Shown: in pieces, positions 7,996 to 15,601 of the stretch | Layout of the letters: every line of letters begins with the position of its first letter | Position numbering within the stretch: the stretch's first letter is position 1 | Position numbers and translations under genes: made by a program | The notes under the pieces: generated by a model | What the model was told of the DNA's origin: nothing | Database searches by the model: none | What the model saw: only the letters and a program-made list of their open reading frames with translations | From: Bacillota bacterium | GTDB lineage: Bacteria > Bacillota > Clostridia > Lachnospirales > Bianqueaceae | DNA length: 39,696 nt | NCBI GenBank assembly: GCA_017620135.1 | Contig: JAFZQZ010000028.1 | Coordinates: 1-39,696 of the forward strand | Direction: 5' to 3'

Positions 7996-8667
7996 TCACC
8001 GGACCCTGAATATCGAGTTTTTTTCAAAAATGCCAAAGGCAAAACCGAGCTTTAAGAATAGAGGCATATCCTCATAAGCCTCAAAGCTTGTCCTGTTCAG
8101 GAATTCCGCCACACTGACCTCTTCATAGTAGCCATAGGGATTGGCTATCATGATCTTGTCCCCCGGAATATCGGCACCTATGACCAAAGAGTAATGCAAG
8201 GTCCATTGATCATCATAAAGCGCCGCCCATTCTATCGGTACCGGTATTCCGTCAGACAGGTTCTCATAGATCTGATCGATCAGTTCCGTGTTCTTCAGAT
8301 ACTTGCACATCGTGGTGGTATACTCCGGGAACTGTTTGTTCATCTCTGCACAGAACGCTTTTCCTGTGGATGTGACCACTTTCCCATACTGGTCGTACAG
8401 AGACTGTTCGCTGACCTGACCACCGTTCCACCTGGAAAACATCTCGATCACAGCGTAGCCGCAGGAAACATCCTGCTTGATCACATCCACTCCCTCGATC
8501 ATGATCGGCGTCTGATATTTTTCATTCTGGTAAACGGATGAATAGTCATCCAGAACCGATTTGGTACGCATCTGGAGAATTGCCATAGCGACGGCGCCAG
8601 TGAGAACAAGCACTATGACCAGTGCAGCAAAGATGGTCAATATCCTTTTTACGCTTTTTCTTTTCAT
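7996..8667 (-). CDS. Membrane-anchored C39-like (papain-fold) peptidase
   Basis: 223 residues: a basic N-terminus and one membrane segment (about 8-31), then an extracytoplasmic papain-like domain. C69 in QDVSCGYAVIEMF, H158 in WTLHYSLVIGAD and N176 in IANPYG fit the Cys-His-Asn/Asp pattern of the peptidase C39-like family. The substrate is unknown. GGAG at good spacing supports the ATG at 8667 over a TTG four codons upstream. It is followed 16 nt later by the CHAP-like gene, so two cysteine hydrolases and a membrane metalloprotease are co-directional here. Confidence 0.8.
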   Translation of the reverse strand: MKRKSVKRILTIFAALVIVLVLTGAVAMAILQMRTKSVLDDYSSVYQNEKYQTPIMIEGVDVIKQDVSCGYAVIEMFSRWNGGQVSEQSLYDQYGKVVTSTGKAFCAEMNKQFPEYTTTMCKYLKNTELIDQIYENLSDGIPVPIEWAALYDDQWTLHYSLVIGADIPGDKIMIANPYGYYEEVSVAEFLNRTSFEAYEDMPLFLKLGFAFGIFEKNSIFRVR

Positions 8668-8699
8668 CGTCAGCTCCAAATATCCAGGTTATCTGTGAT

Positions 8700-9755
8700 C
8701 TACAGTACTAATTCCATCAACCAACAATCTTCCATCTTCCCCTCAAACAATTCATGTTTCGGAAGGGATTTGATGATCCTGAACCCGGCTTTTTCGTATG
8801 CCCTTATGACTCTATCGTTATTCTTATGCGGGTCAAGAAGAATGACGTCTGCTGCCTTGGCTTTTTTCAGATGATCAGCCATCATCTTCAAAAAACTTGA
8901 ACCGATCCCCTTATTCCAGTATTCCGGTTCTCCAATAAACTGATCCATGGCATATACAATCCGTCCATTGTCAGGATAGTCGTATTCGTCGAACAATTCT
9001 CCGCTCAACCTATATGCCTGCCCATATCCTATGGGTATATGATCAAATTCAAGAATTACTCTGAAGCCCAAAGGAAGCTCTTCCAGATAATGCGCTGCCA
9101 AAGTATCCATCGTGAACCTGACATCACGTCCTTCATAATACTCCAGTACTCTGTCATCAGTCAGCCATTTAAGCATAAGCGGCAGATCACCTTCTTCAAA
9201 GTCTCTGACTGATATAGCCTTGTCTTCCATTTTTTCCTCAATGGAATAACGATATTCCAGACCATAAGAATGATCATCTGCTTCCTGCTGAAGGTAATCA
9301 TATCCCTTTTCCGATACGATATGGAAGCCGCATTTTTCATGTGTCTTTAAAGATGCAACATTCTTCTTGCTGACACAGTCGCAAAGCCGGAACGGTCCAT
9401 CTTTCTCTAGCGCATTCAAGACACCTGACAGAAGCTTTGCACCATAACCTTTTCCTCTAAGATCAGGTCGTGTCTCAAGTGCTTCAAGATAATACGAACC
9501 GTTCAGGATCTTACAAGTTCTTAACGCACTGCACCAAACGTCATTCTCCTCCAGGATCCAGTATGCAGCTTCATTCAGTGAGAAGAATTCATCTTTCAAG
9601 TAATCCATGAACCCGGCTTCGACTTTTTGTACTGCTGTTTCTTTGTTTGACTCGTCAGGGAAAAAGTACTCTGTGTTTTCATAATTGCTTTCCGCATAAA
9701 CGTCCATCAGCTTTCTTTTATTCAGATCACAGTACTTTATTATTCTTAACAGCAC
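8700..9755 (-). CDS. Tandem GNAT with AAC(6')-like C-terminal domain
   Basis: About 351 residues with two GNAT domains. The first (about 1-165) carries RPDLRGKGYGAKLL and HEKCGF. The second (about 175-351) has the layout of aminoglycoside 6'-N-acetyltransferases: LPLMLKWLTDDRV, IPIGYGQAY, AMDQFIGEPEYWNKGIGS, and RAYEKAGFRI. Those enzymes acetylate the 6' amine of aminoglycosides. The same fold also occurs in chromosomal enzymes without drug activity, so resistance is only a possibility. GGAGGG lies five bases before a GTG at 9755, the preferred start; a GTG at 9767 is in frame but overlaps the site. Confidence 0.8.
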   Translation of the reverse strand: MLLRIIKYCDLNKRKLMDVYAESNYENTEYFFPDESNKETAVQKVEAGFMDYLKDEFFSLNEAAYWILEENDVWCSALRTCKILNGSYYLEALETRPDLRGKGYGAKLLSGVLNALEKDGPFRLCDCVSKKNVASLKTHEKCGFHIVSEKGYDYLQQEADDHSYGLEYRYSIEEKMEDKAISVRDFEEGDLPLMLKWLTDDRVLEYYEGRDVRFTMDTLAAHYLEELPLGFRVILEFDHIPIGYGQAYRLSGELFDEYDYPDNGRIVYAMDQFIGEPEYWNKGIGSSFLKMMADHLKKAKAADVILLDPHKNNDRVIRAYEKAGFRIIKSLPKHELFEGKMEDCWLMELVL

Positions 9756-9778
9756 AGCACCCTCCACAACCCAGTATT

Positions 9779-10249
9779 TCAGACGCAGAGATCTCTATAC
9801 CTCACAAATCGCGGGCCCTCTTCACCGGTCGTTCCGGTGGGGATGAACCCGCATTTTTCAAGCACACGCCCGGAAGCTTTGTTATCCGGTTCGGTTTCCG
9901 CATCTACGCGGGTCACTCCGGGCTGACATAATGCCCATGATACCGCCGCGCCGACCGCTTCGGTCGCGTATCCACGGTTTTGATACGCTTCTAAGATCCC
10001 GTATCCGATCTCTACCGATCCATCATCGTTCAGTCCTTTGAAGCACAGATCGCCGATTTTCGTTCCGTCTTTTCGTTCGATCATCCAGATCGCGTACCAT
10101 TCCCACTGGTCCGGGTGAGTTAGCGAACCCTGAAGCATCTCCTGGTATGCCATCTTAAGAATATCGTCGGTTTCATCGTCAATGGTTTTTTCCATTTCCT
10201 CACGAGACGAAGTGTATATGATCAAACGTTCTGTGTCCAGTTTTATCAT
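9779..10249 (-). CDS. RimJ/RimL-type GNAT acetyltransferase
   Basis: 156 residues starting MIKLDTERLII, the usual beginning of RimJ/RimL-type GNATs. It contains IGYGILEAYQNRGYATEA (acetyl-CoA loop 91-98) and PDNKASGRVLEKCGF. The family acetylates N-terminal amines of ribosomal proteins or small molecules. The upstream flavodoxin-fold gene stops at 10252 (TGA) and this ATG follows two bases later, so translation is probably coupled. Upstream in-frame ATGs inside that gene are less likely. Confidence 0.8.
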   Translation of the reverse strand: MIKLDTERLIIYTSSREEMEKTIDDETDDILKMAYQEMLQGSLTHPDQWEWYAIWMIERKDGTKIGDLCFKGLNDDGSVEIGYGILEAYQNRGYATEAVGAAVSWALCQPGVTRVDAETEPDNKASGRVLEKCGFIPTGTTGEEGPRFVRYRDLCV

Positions 10250-10251
10250 TC

Positions 10252-10971
10252 TCACTGTTTCCATGGTCTTGCCGAGCCGGTCCATCCGTTGTTTTTCCAG
10301 TATCGATAGTCTGTATACTCGGGATCTTGTTTGCCGAGATTCTTCTGCAGCATTCTCACCGCGTAAAACTTCATTTTTGTTATCATGCCTGTGCGAGCCG
10401 GTCTGGAGAAATCTGTCTTTCGCATTTGTTCCGCGGTTTTAACGAGTTTTCCGGTCATCGCTGCTTTCTTCTTATCGGGGATCTTGTCCCAGTGCACCTC
10501 GCTCATCAACTTGAAACTGCAGACTTTGATCCGGCTGATACCCCACCAGGAAAGACTGTCCTTTATATCTTTCGCTGCCGATTTTCCGCCGGCTCCGAGA
10601 CATTGCGTAATGATAACGGCGCGTTTTCCGAACATTTCCTTCGCTGGACGGTGAGGCATCCATCTGTATCCGAAATGATCAAGCATCGTTTTCATAGCGC
10701 CGGTCGTATGAAAAACATACGCAGGTGAAGTGAAAACAAGCAGATCCGCGTCCAGCATGGCTTTTTCGATTTTCTGTATATACTCCGCGTCTTTACACAA
10801 ATGCTCATCTTTCAGAAAGCATGTCGTGCAGCCTGTGCAGAAGTTCGGGCAGTCCCGCGGAAGAAAAAAATCCGTGAACTCTGCGTCGTTTCTGAACTGG
10901 TCAAGAAATACTTCTTTCAAGTGGTAGGTGACGCCTTTTTTCTCCGTCCCGTTGATGACAGTAATTTTCAT
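10252..10971 (-). CDS. Flavodoxin-fold NAD(P)H-dependent oxidoreductase
   Basis: 239 residues. The N-terminal flavodoxin-like fold has ITVINGTEKKG (FMN phosphate region), and FTSPAYVFHTTGAMKTMLDHFGYRW is the typical FMN-binding turn of NADPH-dependent FMN reductases. A cysteine cluster, CPNFCTGCTTCFLKDEHLC (about 41-59), resembles the one in iron-sulfur flavoproteins, but the spacing does not prove a cluster. The C-terminal 70 residues are basic. It is probably a cytoplasmic flavin reductase or quinone/nitro reductase. Translation is coupled to the following GNAT. Confidence 0.8.
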   Translation of the reverse strand: MKITVINGTEKKGVTYHLKEVFLDQFRNDAEFTDFFLPRDCPNFCTGCTTCFLKDEHLCKDAEYIQKIEKAMLDADLLVFTSPAYVFHTTGAMKTMLDHFGYRWMPHRPAKEMFGKRAVIITQCLGAGGKSAAKDIKDSLSWWGISRIKVCSFKLMSEVHWDKIPDKKKAAMTGKLVKTAEQMRKTDFSRPARTGMITKMKFYAVRMLQKNLGKQDPEYTDYRYWKNNGWTGSARPWKQ

Positions 10972-10994
10972 TCTATGCCTCCACAGATCCTGCT

Positions 10995-11345
10995 TTATCC
11001 TACAGGCGCCGTGATCTCTATATGGTTCCCTTCCGAATCGACAAATTCCGCGACCCAGTTATCTTTGATCCGAGTCAGCGGAAAACAGATCTCTTTTCCT
11101 TCCAGCTTTGCCCTGAGCACCTGAACATCCGGAACACCCACGGACGGCAGACAATTGCTTCCGAAAGTGTGATCTTCCTTCATCTTCTGATATGCGAACA
11201 ATCCGAAGCGAAAGCCATTGATGTCAAAAACGCTATAGACTGAGTCCTTTTCCGTTACCGGCTGACCAAAGAACTCTTCATAGAACCGAACGGCTCTTTC
11301 CATATCTTTCACGCAGATGTAAAGCGATGCGATCTTGCAATTCAT
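10995..11345 (-). CDS. VOC (glyoxalase/bleomycin resistance fold) protein
   Basis: 116 residues with the vicinal-oxygen-chelate pattern: MNCKIASLYICVKDMERAV, then RFYEEFFGQPV, and the closing FVDSEGNHIEIT. Family members bind a metal and either act on glyoxal-type or aromatic substrates or bind drugs. The substrate is unknown. AAGGAGG lies upstream of the ATG. It is 23 nt upstream of the flavodoxin-fold gene in the same direction. Confidence 0.8.
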   Translation of the reverse strand: MNCKIASLYICVKDMERAVRFYEEFFGQPVTEKDSVYSVFDINGFRFGLFAYQKMKEDHTFGSNCLPSVGVPDVQVLRAKLEGKEICFPLTRIKDNWVAEFVDSEGNHIEITAPVG

Positions 11346-11372
11346 AGCGGCCTCCTTTAGCCAAATTCCGAG

Positions 11373-11879
11373 TTACAGTTTCATTATAGCGGGGATCTCG
11401 TCCCAGCCTTTCGGCATTTCCGGCTCCTCCACAAATCCGAAAGACTGATAGAGGTTTTTGGCTCTCACGTTCTCAGGCTCATACGAGATCCAGCAATACT
11501 CCGCCGGACCCGCGGGGAACGTCCGGATAAAATCCAGGATCAGTTTCATGGCGGCCTTTCCGTATCCCTGATGCAGATATTTCTGATCCACCATGAAACG
11601 CCAGATCAGATAACTGTTTCTGATATAATACTGCTTTTCCGGATTGCAATCTTCGTCTGAGATATCGTAGCCGATCATCAGGAATCCGACCGGCGTATCT
11701 CCGTTGTAGATCCCGAACGGCTGTGCATACTTGCCCTGCGAAACATTGGCATAGGCTTCCGCGAGGCTGTAAATATTCGACGCAACGTAATGCTTTCCCT
11801 CTTCATCCGGGACAAGATCGATCAGCTCGTCAAAATTCTTCAGGTCCACTTTTACGAGCCTGGTATTTTCACTGCCCAT
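11373..11879 (-). CDS. GNAT acetyltransferase, PaiA/BltD-like
   Basis: 168 residues with a spermidine/spermine acetyltransferase-like pattern: IWRFMVDQKYLHQGYGKAA carries the acetyl-CoA loop, and SYEPENVRAKNLYQSFGF is the C-terminal signature. Polyamine acetylation is the function of the best-known relatives, but this is not proven here. GGAGG precedes the ATG at 11879; an earlier TTG in frame lies across that site and is rejected. It follows the HAD phosphatase gene by 20 nt. Confidence 0.8.
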   Translation of the reverse strand: MGSENTRLVKVDLKNFDELIDLVPDEEGKHYVASNIYSLAEAYANVSQGKYAQPFGIYNGDTPVGFLMIGYDISDEDCNPEKQYYIRNSYLIWRFMVDQKYLHQGYGKAAMKLILDFIRTFPAGPAEYCWISYEPENVRAKNLYQSFGFVEEPEMPKGWDEIPAIMKL

Positions 11880-11899
11880 TTCCCTATTACCTCCATATA

Positions 11900-12574
11900 T
11901 CAATCGGACGACACGAAACCCTGATCGAGCACCAGGTTTACCACTTCGCCCGGATCCTTCGCGAGATACGTCGCGCCGGCCTCTTTCAGTTCGTCTTTAT
12001 CTCCGTATCCATAGAGCACGCCGATCGAATCGATCCCTGTCTCTTTCGCCGCGGAAATATCATTTTCTCTGTCACCGACCATCACAGCCTGTGAGATGTC
12101 ATCGATCCCGCACGCTTCAAAAGCGTAGCGGATGACGTCGGCTTTGCGCGGACGATCTCTGTCGTCCGCGGTCGCCACAAACTCGAAATATTTCCTTAAG
12201 TTAAAGTGATCCAGTACCGTATTCGTTCCCACCGCGCTTTTGGACGTCACGATGATCAGCTTTTTTCCGGCCTGTTTCAGTGCCGAAAGCATCGTTTCTA
12301 CGCCGGGGTAGACTGAGTTCTCAAAAACCCCGCCCATCTCGTTGTAGTATTTCCTGTACAGCCGGATCGCTTTTTCCGTATCTTCCGGAGAGTAGCCGAG
12401 GATCCGGCCAAACGAGACCTTGAGCGGCGGGCCGACGAAGATCCGCAGGCTCTCCCTGTCCGTTACCGTCCCGCCCATTTTTTCGATCGCGTAAACGAAC
12501 CCGTTCATGATCCCCGGGCCCGAATCCGTCAACGTACCGTCCAGATCGAAAAAAACATAGGTATAGTGTTTCAT
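11900..12574 (-). CDS. HAD-superfamily phosphatase, phosphoglycolate phosphatase-like
   Basis: 224 residues with all four HAD motifs: FFDLDGTLTDSG (D10, D12), IIVTSKSA (S111), a Lys in RPRKADVIRYAF, and VMVGDRENDISAAKETG (D168, D172). An alpha-helical cap follows motif I, as in subfamily IA (Gph/PGP-like). These enzymes dephosphorylate small phospho-metabolites; phosphoglycolate is a guess from similarity. The start overlaps the preceding small gene (ATGA), suggesting translational coupling. Confidence 0.88.
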   Translation of the reverse strand: MKHYTYVFFDLDGTLTDSGPGIMNGFVYAIEKMGGTVTDRESLRIFVGPPLKVSFGRILGYSPEDTEKAIRLYRKYYNEMGGVFENSVYPGVETMLSALKQAGKKLIIVTSKSAVGTNTVLDHFNLRKYFEFVATADDRDRPRKADVIRYAFEACGIDDISQAVMVGDRENDISAAKETGIDSIGVLYGYGDKDELKEAGATYLAKDPGEVVNLVLDQGFVSSD

Positions 12575-12885
12575 TCTTCCTGCTCCGTACTATCCTGTTC
12601 TTCCGTCTTTTCAGCGTCATCGCCAAGCTCGGCTTTCAGGCGTTCATTGAGTCTCTTGAACGCAGCCGCTTCCGCTTTTTCCATTAACTCTTTGGGATCC
12701 GTTTCGTATAGCGCTTTGATCGTAGATTCTCCTCGCGCGGCCCTGTTGATCTCGGCGACGACCATCTCCAGCCCGGCCCATACGTCATCCACCGCCTTCC
12801 AGGCGCTCTCCGGTATATCCTCTTTGATTCCGCGAAAGATCCCGGTCAGTTCTTTCGAGATCCTGTATTCATCATTCTCTGCCAT
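12571..12885 (-). CDS. Small acidic protein of unknown function
   Basis: 104 residues, rich in Glu, Asp and Lys, predicted largely helical, with a disordered acidic tail (EKTEEQDSTEQEE). There is no signal peptide or membrane segment. AGGAG at eight bases favours the ATG at 12885 (MAENDEY); two ATGs slightly upstream are possible. It overlaps the HAD phosphatase start by four bases and follows the serine hydrolase. No family is recognised. Confidence 0.65.
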   Translation of the reverse strand: MAENDEYRISKELTGIFRGIKEDIPESAWKAVDDVWAGLEMVVAEINRAARGESTIKALYETDPKELMEKAEAAAFKRLNERLKAELGDDAEKTEEQDSTEQEE

Positions 12886-12920
12886 ATCCATTTTCTCCTG
12901 ATCCATCAGCTGGACGCTTC

Positions 12921-14294
12921 TTACAGCTTTTTGAAGGTCATATCATCGATCACCAGGCAGCCGTCCCCGAATTTTACCTGGAGCAGGCCGCGCTTGCGGC
13001 CGAACTCGTCCTCCCCGATGGGATAAAGACGGAATGTCATGGGATCCCCGTCATCGTCGATTGCGTTCGCGTAAAGCTCGCCTTCTTTCATAAAGACTTC
13101 TTCGATGATAAATTCCGCTTCGTCCGGATGATCATACTTACCACAGAAGCTTTCCCACTTCGATTTGTCCGGATCCTTGAGCGCGACATCCTCGATGGTC
13201 TGAATGGGTTCTGGCTCTTTGTCTCTTGCAATGGCCTCCAAACCGGACTCGAAGCCCCAGTATGCCCTGCCATCCAGATAGTCGCGGCAGTTGAGAAATA
13301 CCAGTACTCTGTCCGCGTCGACAAAGCGCTCGAACCACGTATAAAGTCCCGGCATACCGCCGCTGTGGCCGACGACGAAGCCTATCTCGGGCTCGGTTTT
13401 CACGCCCCACCCGAAGGCATAACCGTCGGCGTCTTCGTCGGCGCCCGCGATATCACCGTTATTCAGCACGCCCGGCGTATACATGATCTTCTGCTCTTCA
13501 AGAGAGAGCACCTTTTCTTCCCGCAGCGCTTTGTCCCAGGCGAACATATCGAAGATCGTCGTATACAGGTAATCGCAGCCGTTCAGGCCGTCGGAACCGA
13601 CCACGTAATCACCAGCCAGCTCGGAAAGGTCCGAGCGGACATAGCGGCCGTCGTCCTCCAGAAACATGTTGCGGGCGATCCGGTCGGACGGAACTCCGTC
13701 TCGGCGGGTGTGCAGGATGCAGGAGTCCTTCATGCCAGCGGGCTCGAAGATGTTTTTCTTCATGAACTCTTCAAATTTCACGCCGGAGACTTCCTCGACC
13801 GTCTGGGCAAGCAGGGTGTATCCGACATCGGAATAGCAGAATTCCTCGCCCGGCGCGCAGGCGGGATCCTCGCCGGTCGCGAGGATCATGTCGATCATCT
13901 CGCTGTTGGAGGGAATCCTGTTTTCCCCTTTCAGGATCGGGGCGACCAGCTCCTCGACATCAAAGTCGGGCATGCCACTTGTGTGAGTCAGCAGGTGCCG
14001 GATCGTCACTCCGGGATACGGATAGTTCGGGAAGATTTTCGTAAGCTCATCATCCAGGCTCAGTTTGCCTTCCCGTACAAGAAGCATGATCGCTGTCGCC
14101 GTAAACATTTTCGTGATCGAGGCCATCTCAAAAATCGTATCTTCCTGCATCGGCAGCTTGTTGTCCGGGTCGCGCCAGCCAATGGCGCCTTTGGACACGA
14201 TCTCGCCGTTCTCCGCGTAGAGCCACGTCCCGTTGAATCCGCCCTTTATATTTGCCTCGCGAGCCAGGTTTTCGATCAAACTTTTCTTATCCAT
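12921..14294 (-). CDS. Beta-lactamase-fold serine hydrolase (class C / PBP-like)
   Basis: 457 residues. The active-site set of class C-like hydrolases is present: SxxK as S59-K62 in MASITKMF, the YxN equivalent as Y154-S155-D156, and HSGG (310-313) in place of KTG. A C-terminal beta domain follows (about 370-457). No signal peptide is seen, so it is probably cytoplasmic: an esterase or peptidase rather than a beta-lactamase. GGAGG before the ATG at 14294 fixes the start, although the frame stays open to 14495 through repeat element A. The plus-strand hydrolase at 29083-30345 is a paralogue with a matching C-terminus (FGRK.G, IDD/IDG, T.KKL). A weak promoter (TATATT at about 14314-14319) lies upstream. 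Confidence 0.88.
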   Translation of the reverse strand: MDKKSLIENLAREANIKGGFNGTWLYAENGEIVSKGAIGWRDPDNKLPMQEDTIFEMASITKMFTATAIMLLVREGKLSLDDELTKIFPNYPYPGVTIRHLLTHTSGMPDFDVEELVAPILKGENRIPSNSEMIDMILATGEDPACAPGEEFCYSDVGYTLLAQTVEEVSGVKFEEFMKKNIFEPAGMKDSCILHTRRDGVPSDRIARNMFLEDDGRYVRSDLSELAGDYVVGSDGLNGCDYLYTTIFDMFAWDKALREEKVLSLEEQKIMYTPGVLNNGDIAGADEDADGYAFGWGVKTEPEIGFVVGHSGGMPGLYTWFERFVDADRVLVFLNCRDYLDGRAYWGFESGLEAIARDKEPEPIQTIEDVALKDPDKSKWESFCGKYDHPDEAEFIIEEVFMKEGELYANAIDDDGDPMTFRLYPIGEDEFGRKRGLLQVKFGDGCLVIDDMTFKKL

Positions 14295-14372
14295 GATAGC
14301 CTCCAATGGGAATAATATACTTATTTTGCTTTCATTTTCTCGATCGCCCGAGCCGGCGGTCTGAGAGGTCAT

Positions 14373-14642
14373 TTTTTCAAAATCACGCGGCGTTCCAGAT
14401 CGGACATTTTTCAAAACCGCGCGTTCGTGCTCCGTGTAGCCTGGATTTTTCAAAATCGAACGCAGCGTCCGCGGTCTATAACAGGGATTTATCAAAATCG
14501 CGCGTAAAAAGACCAGTTAGAAAGCAGTCAGAGGGCCGGAAACACGCGTCATTTTGATAAATCCTTAATCTATGGAGTAAATGAAACGTGCGATATTGAA
14601 AAACTTGCTTCTCAAGGAGCAGGTACGCGTGATTTTGAAAAA
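14373..14642. repeat. Palindromic array A: seven copies of a 17-bp motif (4 forward, 3 inverted)
   Basis: This fills the gap 14295-14697. The motif TTTTTCAAAAYCRCGCG (or TTTATC... variants) begins at 14373, 14407, 14446 and 14488 in forward orientation. Its inverse (CGCGYGRTTTTGAAAAA or ...GATAAA) begins at 14545, 14587 and 14626. Spacings are 34, 39, 42, 57, 42 and 39 bp, so the outer units mirror each other. Linkers also mirror: TGCTCC on the left, GGAGCA on the right. The whole could fold into a long imperfect hairpin. A second copy with nearly identical spacing lies at 30373-30641. No coding potential is supported. The function is unknown: it could be an RNA, a protein-binding array or a non-autonomous mobile element. 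Confidence 0.9.
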
Positions 14643-14697
14643 CTCGCCTTATAGGGAGCACCGAATGCCCGCGCGAAGCAGATGCCGACGGCTTCCC

Positions 14698-15108
14698 TTA
14701 CTGATCTTTCTCTTCGTAGGGTTTGTTCCAGGAGCCGATCTCGATCAGGTTTCCTTCGGGATCGCCTATATAACAGGTCCTCTGGCCCCACGGTTCTGTC
14801 GTGGGCTCCAGTACAGGTGTGGCACCTTTTTCCACGACAGCTTTGAATGTCGAGTCCACCTCTTCGAAGGTATCTACATAGACCGCCATCTCAAAATGAC
14901 CGTTCAGCCCTTTGACATATTCGTACTGATGATTTGTCATCTTTTCAAAGTCCTTTCGGCCGTACAGCAGGAACAGCGTCCCGTCTTTGACAAGATACAA
15001 ATTGGTCGCGTCTTCCGCTTCTTTGATCTCAAAACCAAGCACATCGCGGTAAAAGCGGATCATGGTTGCCATATCGTTCACAAACAATCCAAAACCGTCT
15101 AGTCTCAT
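14698..15108 (-). CDS. VOC (glyoxalase-fold) protein
   Basis: 136 residues with a vicinal-oxygen-chelate fold: MRLDGFGLFVNDMATMIRFY, VLGFEIKEAED, HFEMAVYVDTFEEVDSTF, and YIGDPEGNLIEIGSW. It resembles glyoxalase/extradiol dioxygenase-type proteins, with an unknown ligand. It stands alone between two non-coding repeat elements, has its own strong promoter, and has AGGAGG before the ATG. Confidence 0.85.
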   Translation of the reverse strand: MRLDGFGLFVNDMATMIRFYRDVLGFEIKEAEDATNLYLVKDGTLFLLYGRKDFEKMTNHQYEYVKGLNGHFEMAVYVDTFEEVDSTFKAVVEKGATPVLEPTTEPWGQRTCYIGDPEGNLIEIGSWNKPYEEKDQ

Positions 15109-15151
15109 GATTTATCCTCCTGCGCAAAGCATTATCCGATTGAATTAACTC

Positions 15152-15180
15152 ATTATATCATCATCAAAGGTGCAAGTAAA
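15152..15180 (-). promoter_or_regulatory. Sigma-A-type promoter of the VOC gene
   Basis: On the minus strand, -35 TTTACT (15180-15175), a 17-bp spacer and -10 TATAAT (15157-15152). The sequence around the -35, TTAAGGAATCGTTTACTTG, is repeated with one change at the response-regulator promoter (17693-17721). Confidence 0.8.
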
Positions 15181-15259
15181 CGATTCCTTAATTCCAGACC
15201 AGCCTGCGAGAAAGATATTTTGACTTTTCTTATATACCGTACCTGTCTTGTTATTGCGG

Positions 15260-15540
15260 TAGCAAGGTCCTATAGTTAATTAAGGCTTCCTTGCTAACGA
15301 CTGATGCCCAGATAGCAGGTTTGTTATAAAAAAGTATCCGCCTTGCTATTGCAGTAGCAAGGTTCTTAGGATTTATAGAACAACCTTGCTATTCACCAAT
15401 CCGACATTAGCAAGGTTTAGTCAAACTAACTGACTGTCTTGCTACCACAATAGCAAGATCCTTCGGGTTTTTGACACTTTCTTGCTAACTTGACTCTCTT
15501 CTCTAGCAAGGTCCTTTGATTTTTCAAGCTTTTCTTGCTA
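15260..15540. repeat. Hairpin array, copy 1: six 36-37-nt palindromes in a 16/6-nt spacer rhythm
   Basis: This occupies most of the gap 15109-15670. Units lie at 15260-15296, 15313-15348, 15355-15391, 15408-15444, 15451-15487 and 15504-15540. Each begins TAGCAAG (the second has TAGCAGG) and ends CTTGCTA, with further pairing inside some units; in unit 3, GTTCT pairs with AGAAC. Spacers alternate 16, 6, 16, 6, 16 nt, so the true unit is a pair repeated every 95-96 bp. A copy with the same rhythm lies at 22899-23180. No clear promoter was found on either strand. Ends of 7-8 bp are nearly invariant while interiors vary, which suggests selection on pairing or on a symmetric binding site. Confidence 0.92.
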
Positions 15541-15601
15541 TCAGGAAGATCCGGTTAGTCTGTCTGATCCTGGTTCAAGCTACATGCTTTATAAAAACAA
15601 G

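Noticed and set aside
8700-9755. Confident call as an aminoglycoside resistance gene
   Set aside because: The fold match is good, but chromosomal GNATs of the same type often have other substrates, and the protein carries an additional GNAT domain.
850-12574. Integron or superintegron cassette array
   Set aside because: No attC-like palindromes lie between genes, many genes overlap by ATGA, and no integrase is seen in the window.
12921-14294. Beta-lactamase
   Set aside because: There is no signal peptide, and the KTG and YxN motifs are replaced by HSGG and YSD; the esterase/peptidase branch fits better.
13128-14315. Long plus-strand open frame opposite the serine hydrolase
   Set aside because: No ribosome-binding site or recognisable protein. 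It is a shadow of the GC-rich codons of the minus-strand gene. The same holds for the plus-strand frames at 24077-25144, 16100-16858 and 37624-39363.
14295-14495. N-terminal extension of the serine hydrolase into array A
   Set aside because: The frame is open, but GGAGG directly before the ATG at 14294 and homology starting there show that translation begins at 14294; the upstream part is repeat DNA.
15260-15540. CRISPR array
   Set aside because: The units are symmetric palindromes of 36-37 nt with variable interiors, and the spacers are only 6 and 16 nt in strict alternation. There are no cas genes, and the same spacing recurs at 22899-23180.
15570-15600. tRNA-like T-arm (TGGTTCAA) before the stem-loop
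   Set aside because: The conserved GATCNTGGTTCAA lacks the acceptor, D and anticodon arms in any frame around it, in both copies.
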